A stretch of DNA of 53,932 nucleotides. It comes from a bacterium (lineage in GTDB: Bacteria; Chloroflexota; Dormibacteria; Aeolococcales; Bog-877). Under the pieces are notes generated by a model, which saw nothing but the letters and a program-made list of their open reading frames with translations, ran no database searches and had not been told where the DNA came from. This document shows, piece by piece, positions 46,234 through 53,932 of the stretch. Numbering within the stretch: position 1 is the stretch's first letter; each line of letters begins with the position of its first letter. The DNA lies in assembly GCA_021801645.1 (NCBI GenBank), contig JAJYXT010000057.1, positions 1 to 53,932 of the forward strand, given 5' to 3'. A program made the translations under genes and the position numbers.

Positions 46234-47670
46234 ATGGCAGCAGGAGTGGAGGACCAGCGAGCCGCGCGCGGCTACATAGGTGGCGCGTTCGTCGAGCTTG
46301 AGGGGCAGGAGCGGATCCCTGTCCTCGAAGCCTCCACCGGGGAGGTCTTGGCCGAGGTGACGGAGGCCGCCCCGGGTGACGTCGATCGCGCGGTTCGGAC
46401 CGCGCACGGGGCGCTGCCGTCCTGGTCGACCAAGCCAGCCGATGAGCGGGCCGCAGTGCTCCGGCGCTGGCGCCAGGCGATGGAGGGGCGAGCGGAGGAA
46501 TTCGCCACCTCGATCAGCCGGGAGGTGGGTACTCCGATCCGCCACTCGCGCTCCATCCAGGTGGGCAACCCTTTGGCGATCCTCACCCACACCGCGGACG
46601 CGCTCACCTCGATGACCTTGAGCGAACACCTGGGCAACTGCCTTGTGGTCCGCGAACCGGTGGGCGTGGTGGGGGCCATCACCCCTTGGAACTACCCCCT
46701 CCAGCAGGTGGTGGCCAAGGTGGCGCCGGCGCTGGCCGCGGGGTGCACGGTGGTTCTCAAGGCCAGCGAGGTGGCACCGCTCACAGCCTTCATCCTGGCT
46801 GAGACCGCCGGGGAATCGGGACTCCCTCCAGGTGCTCTCAACGTGCTTGTCGGGCGAGGCGAGGTGACCGGGGAGGCGCTGGTCACCCACCCCCTGGTGG
46901 ACAAGCTGTCCTTCACCGGGTCGACCCGGGCGGGTCGCAGGATCGCCGAGCTCGCGGGGTCTCTGGTGCGCCCGGTGACGCTCGAGTTGGGGGGCAAGTC
47001 AGCCAGTGTGGTCCTGGACGATGCGGACCTGGCCACGGCCGCCAAGTTCGCGGTGTACAACGCATTCTTGAACTCGGGGCAGACTTGTACCGCGCTCACC
47101 CGACTGGTGGTGCCCCGCGCCCGGATCAGGGAGGCGGAGGAGGTGGCCGCCGCCACAGCTGCCAAGCTGGTGCCGGGCGATCCGCTGGACGAGGCTACCC
47201 GGCTTGGCCCGCTGGCCTCCGAGGGCCAGCTCGAGCGAGTTCGCGGCTACATTCGCCTCGGCATCGAGGAGGGAGCCAGGCTGATCTGCGGGGGAGTGGA
47301 GCCGCCCGCGGGCCGGGAGCGCGGTTACTTCGTCCAGCCCACCATCTTCAGCGAGGTGGACCCGGGCATGACGATCGCTCAGGAGGAGATCTTCGGCCCG
47401 GTTCTCTGCATCATCGGCCACGATGGCGACGACCACGCGGTGGAGATCGCCAATGGGACCCCGTACGGGCTGGCCGGAGCGGTCTGGTCAGCGGACCAGC
47501 AGCGGGCCATGGCCGTGGCCCAACGCCTGCGGGCGGGGACCGTTGAGGTGAACGGCGGGGCATTCAGCACCGAAGCTCCCTTCGGCGGCGTCCGCCAGTC
47601 GGGGTATGGCCGGGAATTCGGCCGGTACGGCATCGAGGAGTTCCTGGCCCCGAAGTCACTCCAGCTCTGA
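46234..47670 (+). CDS. NAD(P)-dependent aldehyde dehydrogenase
   Basis: A 478-residue aldehyde dehydrogenase. Catalytic Cys285 is in NSGQTCTALTR, the general base Glu251 is in LELGGKSASVVL, NWNYPLQQ-type motif TPWNYPLQQVVAKVAPAL is present, and the C-terminal part has EEIFGPVLCII and FGGVRQSGYGREFGRYG. It oxidises an aldehyde to an acid in the cytoplasm. The ATG is preceded by AGGAGGG; an earlier in-frame ATG (46195) is less likely. It faces the TetR gene, so it is a plausible regulatory target. Substrate is not predictable. Confidence 0.93.
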   Translation: MAAGVEDQRAARGYIGGAFVELEGQERIPVLEASTGEVLAEVTEAAPGDVDRAVRTAHGALPSWSTKPADERAAVLRRWRQAMEGRAEEFATSISREVGTPIRHSRSIQVGNPLAILTHTADALTSMTLSEHLGNCLVVREPVGVVGAITPWNYPLQQVVAKVAPALAAGCTVVLKASEVAPLTAFILAETAGESGLPPGALNVLVGRGEVTGEALVTHPLVDKLSFTGSTRAGRRIAELAGSLVRPVTLELGGKSASVVLDDADLATAAKFAVYNAFLNSGQTCTALTRLVVPRARIREAEEVAAATAAKLVPGDPLDEATRLGPLASEGQLERVRGYIRLGIEEGARLICGGVEPPAGRERGYFVQPTIFSEVDPGMTIAQEEIFGPVLCIIGHDGDDHAVEIANGTPYGLAGAVWSADQQRAMAVAQRLRAGTVEVNGGAFSTEAPFGGVRQSGYGREFGRYGIEEFLAPKSLQL

Positions 47671-47677
47671 TCCCGGT

Positions 47678-47704
47678 CCGGGCGCCGGGCGCCGGCGGGC
47701 CCGG
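47678..47704. terminator. GC-rich stem-loop between convergent genes
   Basis: An 11-base left arm CCGGGCGCCGG, 3-base loop GCG and right arm CCGGCGGGCCCGG (with a 2-base GG bulge) form a very stable hairpin just after the aldehyde dehydrogenase stop, between convergent genes. There is no T-run, but the position fits a shared bidirectional terminator. Confidence 0.5.
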
Positions 47705-47739
47705 GGAGCGGTACCAAGATGGTCCCGCCCCCGGATTCG

Positions 47740-48159
47740 TCAGAGCGTCTGAACCGCGTCGGCTTCCGAGCAGGCGATCACGTACTCTCCGACGCCCACG
47801 ATGTCGTCAACGAGTTCGCTGAAGTCGGAGAGCTGTTCCGCGTCCCAGATCTTGCCGGCGGTGGCGCAGGCGTGGATGTGCAGGTCGCCCTGCGCCTTCA
47901 GGTTGCGCAGCTGGACCATGGGGAGCGGGATCTGGTGCTTGGCAATCCCAGCTTCCATCTCTGCCCGGAGTTCCGGGTGGTCGTAGGTGGGGCTCTCACT
48001 AGCGGCCACGTCCCGGCGGAACGCTCGGGCCCCCCCCAGGAGGAGGTACAGATCAACGCGCTGATCCAGCGCCACCGCTCCCCCGATCACAGTGGAGGCC
48101 ACCAGCAGCTTCTCCTCGCTGCCGCTCGCCAGCCCGACAACCATCTTGGCCATCTTCAT
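47740..48159 (-). CDS. DsrE-family protein
   Basis: A 139-residue DsrE/DsrF-like protein. The N-terminus KMVVGLASGSEEKLLVASTVIGG is typical of the family's nucleotide-binding-like fold. Conserved Cys98 is in HIHACATAGKIWD, with a second cysteine at 130 (VIACSEAD). DsrE proteins bind and relay sulfane sulfur in the cytoplasm. It is last in the Hdr operon, 13 bases after the other DsrE gene, with GGGGGA before the ATG. Confidence 0.85.
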   Translation of the reverse strand: MKMAKMVVGLASGSEEKLLVASTVIGGAVALDQRVDLYLLLGGARAFRRDVAASESPTYDHPELRAEMEAGIAKHQIPLPMVQLRNLKAQGDLHIHACATAGKIWDAEQLSDFSELVDDIVGVGEYVIACSEADAVQTL

Positions 48160-48172
48160 TCCCCCAACAGCA

Positions 48173-48649
48173 TCAGACGAAAAGGTTCACTGCGGCTTGG
48201 TCGGCCTCGGCCAGGTAGCTGGCCACCCCGACATACTCCAGACCGTCGATCAGCTCGTCCTCGGAGAGGCCGAGCACGTCCATGGACATCTTGCAGGCGA
48301 TCATCTTCACGCCCTGCTCGCGCGCGCTGGCCATCAGCTCCTCCAGGGACATGACGTTCTGCTGGCGCATCACCCGGCGCATCAGGCGCGGCCCCAGGCC
48401 CAGGAAGTTCATCTGCGAGAGCCGGAGCCGGGCGGTGCCCCGGGGCATCATGGCCCCGAACATCGCCTGGAGGAGCGCCTTGTGGTGGCGCGGCGCCGAG
48501 CTCTTGCGCAGAATGTTGAGCCCCCAGAAGGTGAAGAACATGGTGACCTCATCACCCATGGCCGCGGCCCCGGTGGCGATGATGAAGGCGGCGATAGCCC
48601 GGTCCAGATCGCCGCTGAACACGATCAGGGTCTTCTTAGAGCTGTCCAT
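48173..48649 (-). CDS. DsrE2-like (DsrE/F/H) protein
   Basis: A 158-residue protein of the DsrE/DsrF/DrsH-like type. It opens TLIVFSGDLDRAIAAFIIATGAA, contains FFTFWGLNILRK and the conserved sulfur-carrying cysteine in MIACKMSMDVLGL (Cys119). Such proteins sit with Hdr-like complexes and may pass persulfide sulfur. It overlaps the HdrB-like gene by 14 bases. GGAGAG precedes the ATG. Confidence 0.88.
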   Translation of the reverse strand: MDSSKKTLIVFSGDLDRAIAAFIIATGAAAMGDEVTMFFTFWGLNILRKSSAPRHHKALLQAMFGAMMPRGTARLRLSQMNFLGLGPRLMRRVMRQQNVMSLEELMASAREQGVKMIACKMSMDVLGLSEDELIDGLEYVGVASYLAEADQAAVNLFV

Positions 48650-49622
48650 CTGACTCTCCTTCAGGGCCTTCGCAGGCCCGCAACAGGTAGTCGGAGATGT
48701 CCTCGATCGCGATCACGTCTTCGGCTGCCTTCTCCAGATTGACGAAGCAAAGCGGGCACATGGTCACCGCCCGGCCCGCCACCGCGCGCAGCTCCCCGAC
48801 CCGCCGGGCCGCCTGCTCAGCCGCCCTCTTTGGGAAGAGGGACTCGGCGGGTCCCCCGCAGCACCAGGTCATGGTGCCGCTGTGGGCCGGCTCGCGCACG
48901 GTGAGCCCGGCCTTGTCGAGGAGCTGGCGGGGGGCGTCCACCACCCCCTCGTAGCGAGCGAAGACGCAGGAGTCGTGGATGGCCACCTCCCCGGCCAGCC
49001 TGCGGGTCGGTCCGAAACCACGCTCCGCCAGCACCTCCAGGTAGCTGCGCACCCTTAGGTCATAACCGGGTATGAGCGTGGGGTAGACGGAGCGCAGCAT
49101 GTTGGTGGTGTGGGGGTCGATGGTGATGACCTCCTTCACCTCGTACTTCTGGAAGACCGCATACACGGTTCGGGCGTGGGCGGCCAGGACCTCGTCCACC
49201 CCGAGGTCGTAGATGAGCGCCCCCGAGTAGAGGTCGTCCTCGAAGAGCGATCCGAAGTCGACCCCGGCCCGGCGCAAGAGCAGGGCCACGTTGTGGGGGA
49301 TCCGGTCGTACACCGACCGCTCCGCAGAGCTGGGGTGGGCCATGAAGCCGGCGAGGTTCAGGACCCGGTTCACCTGGCGACCGAATCCGGTGAACCCGGC
49401 CAGGAAGGAGTCCCCCAGCCGCTCCTCCGCGGCGACCAGTTGCTCGATGTAGGGGATCAGCTGGTACATCTGCCCGGTGTAGAGGACGGTGTCCCCGCCC
49501 CGGGGCAGATGCAGGCCCTCCGTCCAGCGGATGGCGTTGGCGGCGGGGATGGGAAGGACCGACTTGCGCAGCCGGAGGTTGTCGGCCAGGATCGCGATGG
49601 TGTCGGAGGCGGCCAGTGGCAT
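48636..49622 (-). CDS. hdrB: HdrB-like iron-sulfur protein
   Basis: A 328-residue protein with one complete CCG domain: Cys219 (IHDSCVFARY), Cys254-Cys255 (WCCGGPAES) and Cys289/Cys292 (MCPLCFVN). The N-terminal half has the fold's spacing but no cysteines (VLYTGQMYQ and ITIDPHTTNML stand where the first CCG ligands would be), so only one noncubane cluster is expected instead of two. HdrB reduces or forms heterodisulfides or handles sulfur in relatives. It is 3 bases after HdrC. Confidence 0.88.
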   Translation of the reverse strand: MPLAASDTIAILADNLRLRKSVLPIPAANAIRWTEGLHLPRGGDTVLYTGQMYQLIPYIEQLVAAEERLGDSFLAGFTGFGRQVNRVLNLAGFMAHPSSAERSVYDRIPHNVALLLRRAGVDFGSLFEDDLYSGALIYDLGVDEVLAAHARTVYAVFQKYEVKEVITIDPHTTNMLRSVYPTLIPGYDLRVRSYLEVLAERGFGPTRRLAGEVAIHDSCVFARYEGVVDAPRQLLDKAGLTVREPAHSGTMTWCCGGPAESLFPKRAAEQAARRVGELRAVAGRAVTMCPLCFVNLEKAAEDVIAIEDISDYLLRACEGPEGESDGQL

Positions 49623-49625
49623 CCC

Positions 49626-49940
49626 TCACCTCCCCTCAATATGGAATACGTTGCGGTCGAAGTAGTGCCGGAGCGCCCGCACGTTCTCGGTGATGTGGAC
49701 GCCCGCCGGGCAGCTCACCTCGCAGAGCTTGCAGAGCAGGCAGGAGAACACCTCCTCCTGATGCTGGAGCACCTCCCCCTCCATCCCCAGGACCACGTAG
49801 GCGAACACCTCGCGGGGAAGATGGCGCAGCCCCAGCGGGCAGACGGCGGTGCAGATGCCGCAGTTCATGCAGGCCGAGGGGTTGAAGGACGGGTCCATCC
49901 CCACCCTCTCCGCCAGGTCGGGCTGGAGGGTGGCGCTCAT
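49626..49940 (-). CDS. hdrC: HdrC-like two-[4Fe-4S] protein
   Basis: A 104-residue protein with two complete cluster motifs: Cys24-27-30-34 (CMNCGICTAVCP) and Cys67-70-73-77 (CLLCKLCEVSCP). It matches HdrC and links the flavin subunits (HdrA) to the HdrB cluster. The ATG overlaps the stop of the winged-helix gene (ATGA). No membrane helix is visible, so it is a soluble complex. Confidence 0.92.
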   Translation of the reverse strand: MSATLQPDLAERVGMDPSFNPSACMNCGICTAVCPLGLRHLPREVFAYVVLGMEGEVLQHQEEVFSCLLCKLCEVSCPAGVHITENVRALRHYFDRNVFHIEGR

Positions 49941-50185
49941 GGCGTGATCCGCTCCAGCGCCCGGTAGTGGAAGAGCCCGTCATCATCGGCCTCAGAGCTC
50001 TCGCCGAGGTACCCGTACTTGCGCATCCCCATCACCCAGTACATGACCTCGTGAGTGGGGCAGCCGATCACGGCGGCGATCTCGGGCACGGTCCGCGGCC
50101 CATCAGCCACGGCCATCAGGATCTCCCGGCGCCGAAGGGGCTCCTCCCTGATAACCTCGCGCATGTCGCGGCTCTCAACGGCCAT
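49937..50185 (-). CDS. Small winged-helix protein in Hdr operon
   Basis: An 82-residue protein. Residues ~17-65 look like a winged helix: RRREILMAVADGPRTVPEIAAVIG followed by THEVMYWVMGMRKYG, the classic recognition-helix pattern. The remainder is acidic then basic. It lies one base after the HdrA-like stop and overlaps hdrC, so it is made with the enzyme subunits in step. It may be a local regulator or a structural subunit. It has no cysteines that bind a cluster. Confidence 0.7.
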   Translation of the reverse strand: MAVESRDMREVIREEPLRRREILMAVADGPRTVPEIAAVIGCPTHEVMYWVMGMRKYGYLGESSEADDDGLFHYRALERITP

Positions 50186-50186
50186 C

Positions 50187-51917
50187 TCAGGCGACCCCCG
50201 CGGCCAGGCTCTCGATCATCGCCTCCACCTCCCTGCCGGTGTATCCGAGGACGTTGATGGCGTGCTCCGGGCAGAGCGGGGCGCAGCCGCCGCAGCCCTT
50301 GCAGGTCGCCGGGTCGATGACCGCCACCTGGCGGCCCCCGCCCAGATCCTGCTGCCCGATGGCGCCGTACGGGCAGGCCTCGGTGCAGGCCCCGCAGAAG
50401 GTGCAGAGGTCGGGGTCCACGGTTGCCACCTGGGGATCCAGCTCTGCCCGCCCCTGCTTGAGCATGGCCGCGCTCCAGGAGACCGCCGCCAGGCCGGACG
50501 CCACGCTCTCCCCCGCCGTCTTGGGGAACTGGCAGGAGCCACAGATCGCCACTCCGTCCACCACGGTCTCCACCGGTCGGAGCTTGGGATGGATCTCGTT
50601 GAAGAACCCGTCCCTGCCCACGGGCAGCTTGAGCCTTTGGATCAGCTCCTGGTTCGAGCGGGGCACCATCCCGGTCACCAGAACCACCAGGTCCACCTCC
50701 AGGTTGACCTCCCGCTGGCTGGTGAGCTGGTCATGGACCCTGACCTCCAGCCGGCCGTCCCCACGGCGCTGAACCTCAGGAGGGGTGTCCGGAGCGAACT
50801 TGAGGTAGGCGGAGCCCTTCTCCCGGGAATCGTTGTAGAGGAGCTCGTAGCGACCATAGGTGCGCATATCCCGGTAGAGGTGGTACTGGTGGACCCTGGG
50901 AGACTTGGCTCGGAGCTCCAGGTCCGTGTGCACCGCCGAGGTGCAGCAGAAGCGCGAGCAGTACTGGTTCGGCCCGCTCTCGCCCTGCCGGCTCCCGACG
51001 CAGTAGATGTAGGCGACCGAGCGGACCGGGCGGTCCCCGTAGACCAGCGGGCCCTCGCTGGCGTCCACCAGCTTCTTGAACTGCGGGAGGGTCAGGACAC
51101 CGGGGATGCCGTACCCGTATTCCCCCTCCTCCGGGAGATAGCTGTCGAATCCCGTGGCGACGATGACCGAGCCCACCTCGAAGCGCCGGGTCATGTTGGA
51201 GTCACCGCGGGTCCGGATGTCAACCTCGTAGTTCCCGAAGGTGCCGCCCTTGCGAACCAGCTCGGCGTTGGTGAACAGCGCGATCCCCTCCCGTCGCCTT
51301 ACCTCACCCAGGAGCTCTGAGATCAACTCCTGCCCCTGGCGGTCGTGCGGATACATGGTCCCCAGCTCCCGCACGTGCCCCCCCACCTCCGCCTCGCGCT
51401 CGATGAGGATCACCCCAAGGCCTATGTCCGCCAGCCCGATGGCGGCTCGCAGCCCCGCGATCCCGGCGCCGATGACCAGCGCCCGAGGAACGGTCTCGAC
51501 CACGGTCGGGTCCAGCGGCTCGAGCAGACGGGTTCTGGCGATCCCGGCTCGCACCAGACGGATCGCCTTCTCGGTGGCCCCCGCGCGGTCGTCGGTGTGG
51601 GCCCAGGAGTCCTGCTCCCGCAGGTTCACCTGCGTATAGCGGTAGGGGTTCAGGCCGGCGCGACGGGCCACTCCGCGAAACGTGAAGGTATGGAGCTTGG
51701 GAGAGCAGGAGGCGACCACCAGGCCGTCCAGGTCGTCGAGCTTGATGTCGTCGACGATCTCCTGCTGGGTGGCATCGGAGCAGGTGAACATCGCGGTTCG
51801 CGCCACCACCACGTCGGGGTCCTCGGCCACGGCCTGGCGGACCCGCTCCACGTCCACGTAGTCGGAGATGTTGCCGCCGCACTGGCAGACGTAGACGCCG
51901 ATCTTGCGCTCGCTCAT
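50187..51917 (-). CDS. hdrA: HdrA-like FAD/iron-sulfur protein
   Basis: A 576-residue HdrA. N-terminus GVYVCQCGGNISDYVDVE (Cys10, Cys12), then VVASCSPKLH, the FAD-binding ALVIGAGIAGLRAAIGLAD, CVGSR ... YCSRFCCTSAVH (cluster cysteines), GSCQFPK, and a C-terminal two-cluster ferredoxin (LCTFCGACTEACP, TCKGCGGCAPLCP). It is the flavin hub of the complex. ATG overlapping the upstream flavoprotein's stop (ATGA). Confidence 0.93.
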   Translation of the reverse strand: MSERKIGVYVCQCGGNISDYVDVERVRQAVAEDPDVVVARTAMFTCSDATQQEIVDDIKLDDLDGLVVASCSPKLHTFTFRGVARRAGLNPYRYTQVNLREQDSWAHTDDRAGATEKAIRLVRAGIARTRLLEPLDPTVVETVPRALVIGAGIAGLRAAIGLADIGLGVILIEREAEVGGHVRELGTMYPHDRQGQELISELLGEVRRREGIALFTNAELVRKGGTFGNYEVDIRTRGDSNMTRRFEVGSVIVATGFDSYLPEEGEYGYGIPGVLTLPQFKKLVDASEGPLVYGDRPVRSVAYIYCVGSRQGESGPNQYCSRFCCTSAVHTDLELRAKSPRVHQYHLYRDMRTYGRYELLYNDSREKGSAYLKFAPDTPPEVQRRGDGRLEVRVHDQLTSQREVNLEVDLVVLVTGMVPRSNQELIQRLKLPVGRDGFFNEIHPKLRPVETVVDGVAICGSCQFPKTAGESVASGLAAVSWSAAMLKQGRAELDPQVATVDPDLCTFCGACTEACPYGAIGQQDLGGGRQVAVIDPATCKGCGGCAPLCPEHAINVLGYTGREVEAMIESLAAGVA

Positions 51918-53932
51918 GACTTAACCCTCTGGGCCTCGACGTGGGCCGCGGCCTGGGCCACGGCCGCCCCGGCGTGGAGAATCGACTCCGGGATGTCCTT
52001 AGCGCCGGACGCCGCCCCGGCGACGAACACCCCCTCGATGCTTGTCTGGCCCGGGTTGAGGTCCTCCTCCACCTCCTCCACGTAGTAGTAAGGGTCGTGC
52101 TGGAGCTCACCGGCGCCGAACAGCTGGCGGGTGTCCAGGTTGGGCTGCACACCCACCGCCAGGACCACCAGGTCGAACTCGGCCTCCCGGATCTCGCCAC
52201 CGTGCTCGATATCCTCGTAGCGAAGTACGAGGTTGCCGTTGTCCAGCTCCCGGATCTCCGCGATCCGGCCCTTGATGAAGGTGGTTCCCATCGCCTCGGC
52301 CTGGACGTAGAACTCGTCATACCCCTTGCCGGCGGTGCGCACGTCGATGGTGAACACCGTGACGTCAGCCAGGGGCAGTGCGCCCATGATGAGCTGGTTC
52401 TGCTTGATGGAGTACATGCAGCAGATCCGGGAGCAGAGCGGGTTGCCCACGGTCTGGTCCCGCGAGCCGGTGCACATCACGTAGGCGATCCGCTCGGGGA
52501 CCCTTCCGTCACCGGGCCTGAGCACGGTGTTGAAGGGCCGGGTCGGAGCCAGCAGCCGGTCCATCTGCATCCCGGTGATGACATTCTTGAAGCGACCGAA
52601 CCCGTACTGGGGCTTGAGGTCCGCGGGGAAAAGCTTGAAGCCGGTGGAGACCACCACCGCGGCCACCTCCGCCTCCACCTTCTCCGGTCGCATTTCCAGG
52701 TGGATGGCGTCGGCCGGGCAGACGTTCACGCACTCGTGGCATTCGGAGCACACCCCACAGTCCAGGCAGCGCCCGGCGCTGTAGTGCACCTCGGCCTCAC
52801 TAAGGGGAGCCTCGATCTCGTGAAAGTCGGCGGGCGCCTGGACCAGCTCCTTGCCCGAGCCCAGCGCCTCCTTCTGGCTGTGCGTCTTCTGGCGCCGCAG
52901 CACATCCTGGGCCTCGACCCGGGGCAAGAGCAGATTGAACTCCTCCGGGTCAAACTCCTTCGAGTTGAGGAAGCGGTCGATCATGTGGGCAGCGCGGCGG
53001 CCCTGGCCGACCGCGGTCGTGATCATGGTGGCTCCGTCCACCACGTCCCCGCAGGCGAAGATCCTGGGGACCCGAGACTGCAAGGTGCCCGGGTCCACCG
53101 CCAGAGTCCCGTTTCCCCGGCGGTCCAGCAGGGGGGCGAAGTACTCGGTGTCCGGCCCCATGCCGATCGCCACCACCACCAGGTCACAGGCGATGGTCCG
53201 GCGCTCGCTCTCGTCATAGACAGGGCGGAAGCGGCCCTGGGCGTCGAATACCGCGGTGCAGCGCTTGAGCTCGATCCCCTCCACCCGGTCTTGCCCCTGG
53301 ACCCGGGCGATTCCCCAGCCGTCCTCCAGCCGCACCCCCTCGGCCAGAGCCTCATCGACCTCCCAGTCGAATGCCGGCATCTCCGGGCGGGCCTCCAGGC
53401 ACACCTCGGTCACAGCCAGGGCCCCCAGCCGGCGAGCCGACCGGGCCGCGTCGATGGCAACGTTGCCACCCCCCACGACCACCACCCGCTTCCCCCGGAC
53501 GTCCATCCCCCGACCCAGCTTGCTGGCCTCGAGGAAGTCCAGAGAGGGGACCACCTGGGGCAGCTCCTCGCCCTCCACTCCGAGTCGTCCCGAGCGCGGC
53601 GTTCCGGTGGCCACCAGAACAGCGTCGAATCCCTGGTCCGTGAGCTCACCCAGGTCCGTCACCCGGTGATTGAGCTCTATCGCGACTCCGATCGCGGTGA
53701 CGTTGCCCACGTCCTCCGCCACCACCTCGCTGGGAAGCCGGTAGTTCGGAATGGTGAGGCCGAGGGCTCCTCCGGCCACCGGCCCGGCCTCGTAGATCCT
53801 CACCTCGTGCCCCAGCAGTCGCAGCTGCCAGGCCGCGGTGAGGCCGGCGGGTCCGGAGCCCACGATCGCCACCCGCTTCCCGGTCGTCGATCCGGGCTCG
53901 ACTCCCAGGGGGAGCTCGGACTGGTAGTGGGT
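51914..53932 (-). CDS. GltD-HdrA-like flavoprotein (partial, runs off window end)
   Basis: At least 672 residues; the frame is open to the last base, and GKRVAIVGSGPAGLTAAWQL lies ~20 codons in, so the true start is outside. The front half (FAD motif, then VRGKRVVVVGGGNVAIDAA for NAD(P)H) resembles GltD / NADPH-dependent glutamate synthase small chain. After a ferredoxin-like stretch (RCLDCGVCSECHECVNVCP) the back half is HdrA-like (MCTGSRDQTVGNPLCSRICC). It likely feeds NAD(P)H electrons to the HdrABC set. Confidence 0.9.
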   Translation of the reverse strand, partial: THYQSELPLGVEPGSTTGKRVAIVGSGPAGLTAAWQLRLLGHEVRIYEAGPVAGGALGLTIPNYRLPSEVVAEDVGNVTAIGVAIELNHRVTDLGELTDQGFDAVLVATGTPRSGRLGVEGEELPQVVPSLDFLEASKLGRGMDVRGKRVVVVGGGNVAIDAARSARRLGALAVTEVCLEARPEMPAFDWEVDEALAEGVRLEDGWGIARVQGQDRVEGIELKRCTAVFDAQGRFRPVYDESERRTIACDLVVVAIGMGPDTEYFAPLLDRRGNGTLAVDPGTLQSRVPRIFACGDVVDGATMITTAVGQGRRAAHMIDRFLNSKEFDPEEFNLLLPRVEAQDVLRRQKTHSQKEALGSGKELVQAPADFHEIEAPLSEAEVHYSAGRCLDCGVCSECHECVNVCPADAIHLEMRPEKVEAEVAAVVVSTGFKLFPADLKPQYGFGRFKNVITGMQMDRLLAPTRPFNTVLRPGDGRVPERIAYVMCTGSRDQTVGNPLCSRICCMYSIKQNQLIMGALPLADVTVFTIDVRTAGKGYDEFYVQAEAMGTTFIKGRIAEIRELDNGNLVLRYEDIEHGGEIREAEFDLVVLAVGVQPNLDTRQLFGAGELQHDPYYYVEEVEEDLNPGQTSIEGVFVAGAASGAKDIPESILHAGAAVAQAAAHVEAQRVKS

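Noticed and set aside
45976-46890. A 304-codon minus-strand frame over the aldehyde dehydrogenase start and TetR upstream region
   Set aside because: Most of it is antisense to the dehydrogenase, and its residues show no family pattern.

Overview
This window is 53.9 kb of very GC-rich bacterial DNA, tightly packed with about 46 recognisable genes, one extra candidate small ORF, and almost no spacer. I saw no tRNA, rRNA, CRISPR array, insertion sequence, phage gene or obvious recent transfer. The gene style fits a GC-rich lineage of the Terrabacteria type (Chloroflexota, Dormibacterota or Actinomycetota-like). The support is Gram-positive-type LexA boxes (CGAAC-N4-GTTC), an ImuA/ImuB/DnaE2 mutagenesis set, AddAB/AdnAB-type recombination nucleases, an F420-type luciferase-like oxidoreductase and a menaquinone methyltransferase. 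This placement is inference; no ribosomal or marker gene is present to settle it.

Layout. (1) 1-9495, minus strand: a nine-gene, translationally coupled operon. Seven genes encode a membrane complex related to group 4 [NiFe] hydrogenases and complex I (HyfC-, HyfE-, HyfF-, large-subunit-, ferredoxin-, small-subunit- and HyfB-like). Two MutS-like ATPases follow, the last cut by the window edge. The large subunit has lost all four cysteines that bind Ni-Fe, so this is an 'Ehr' (energy-converting hydrogenase-related) complex rather than a hydrogenase. (2) 9.8-16.2 kb: a tryptophanase-family lyase, an alpha/beta hydrolase coupled to dnaK, a small anchored protein and a secreted GH5 glycosidase. 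(3) 16.1-25.9 kb: two Gfo/Idh/MocA dehydrogenases (one fused to a ThuA-like domain), an MTAP-like phosphorylase coupled to menG/ubiE, an EEP-family hydrolase, an F420-type oxidoreductase, a membrane protein, a glutaredoxin-like protein, a GT2-GtrA glycosyltransferase and a BASS-family transporter.

(4) 25.9-37.3 kb: an SOS region. dnaE2 and an imuA-imuB-small-protein operon each have a near-identical LexA box next to the start. Between them lie a CYTH/CHAD protein, an orphan ParA ATPase, an MFS transporter and ftsH. (5) 37.3-39.0 kb: HU, an NDUFA9-like reductase and an SCP2 sterol-carrier protein. (6) 39.0-46.1 kb: a TetR regulator coupled to two giant helicase-nuclease subunits of the AddAB/AdnAB type, preceded by a possible 30-residue ORF. 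(7) 46.2-47.7 kb: an aldehyde dehydrogenase. (8) 47.7 kb to the end, minus strand: a heterodisulfide-reductase-like operon, with two HdrA-like flavoproteins (one with a GltD-like front half, running off the window), a winged-helix protein, HdrC, HdrB and two DsrE-family proteins. It is probably a cytoplasmic sulfur-transfer or electron-transfer module.

The strongest candidates for something undescribed are the co-translated pairing of an Ehr complex with two MutS-like ATPases and, second, the Hdr-DsrE-winged-helix module. Most operon junctions are NTGA or TGATG overlaps, so start sites could be fixed with unusual confidence for many genes. Scale statements such as GC-richness are by eye; nothing was computed or searched.
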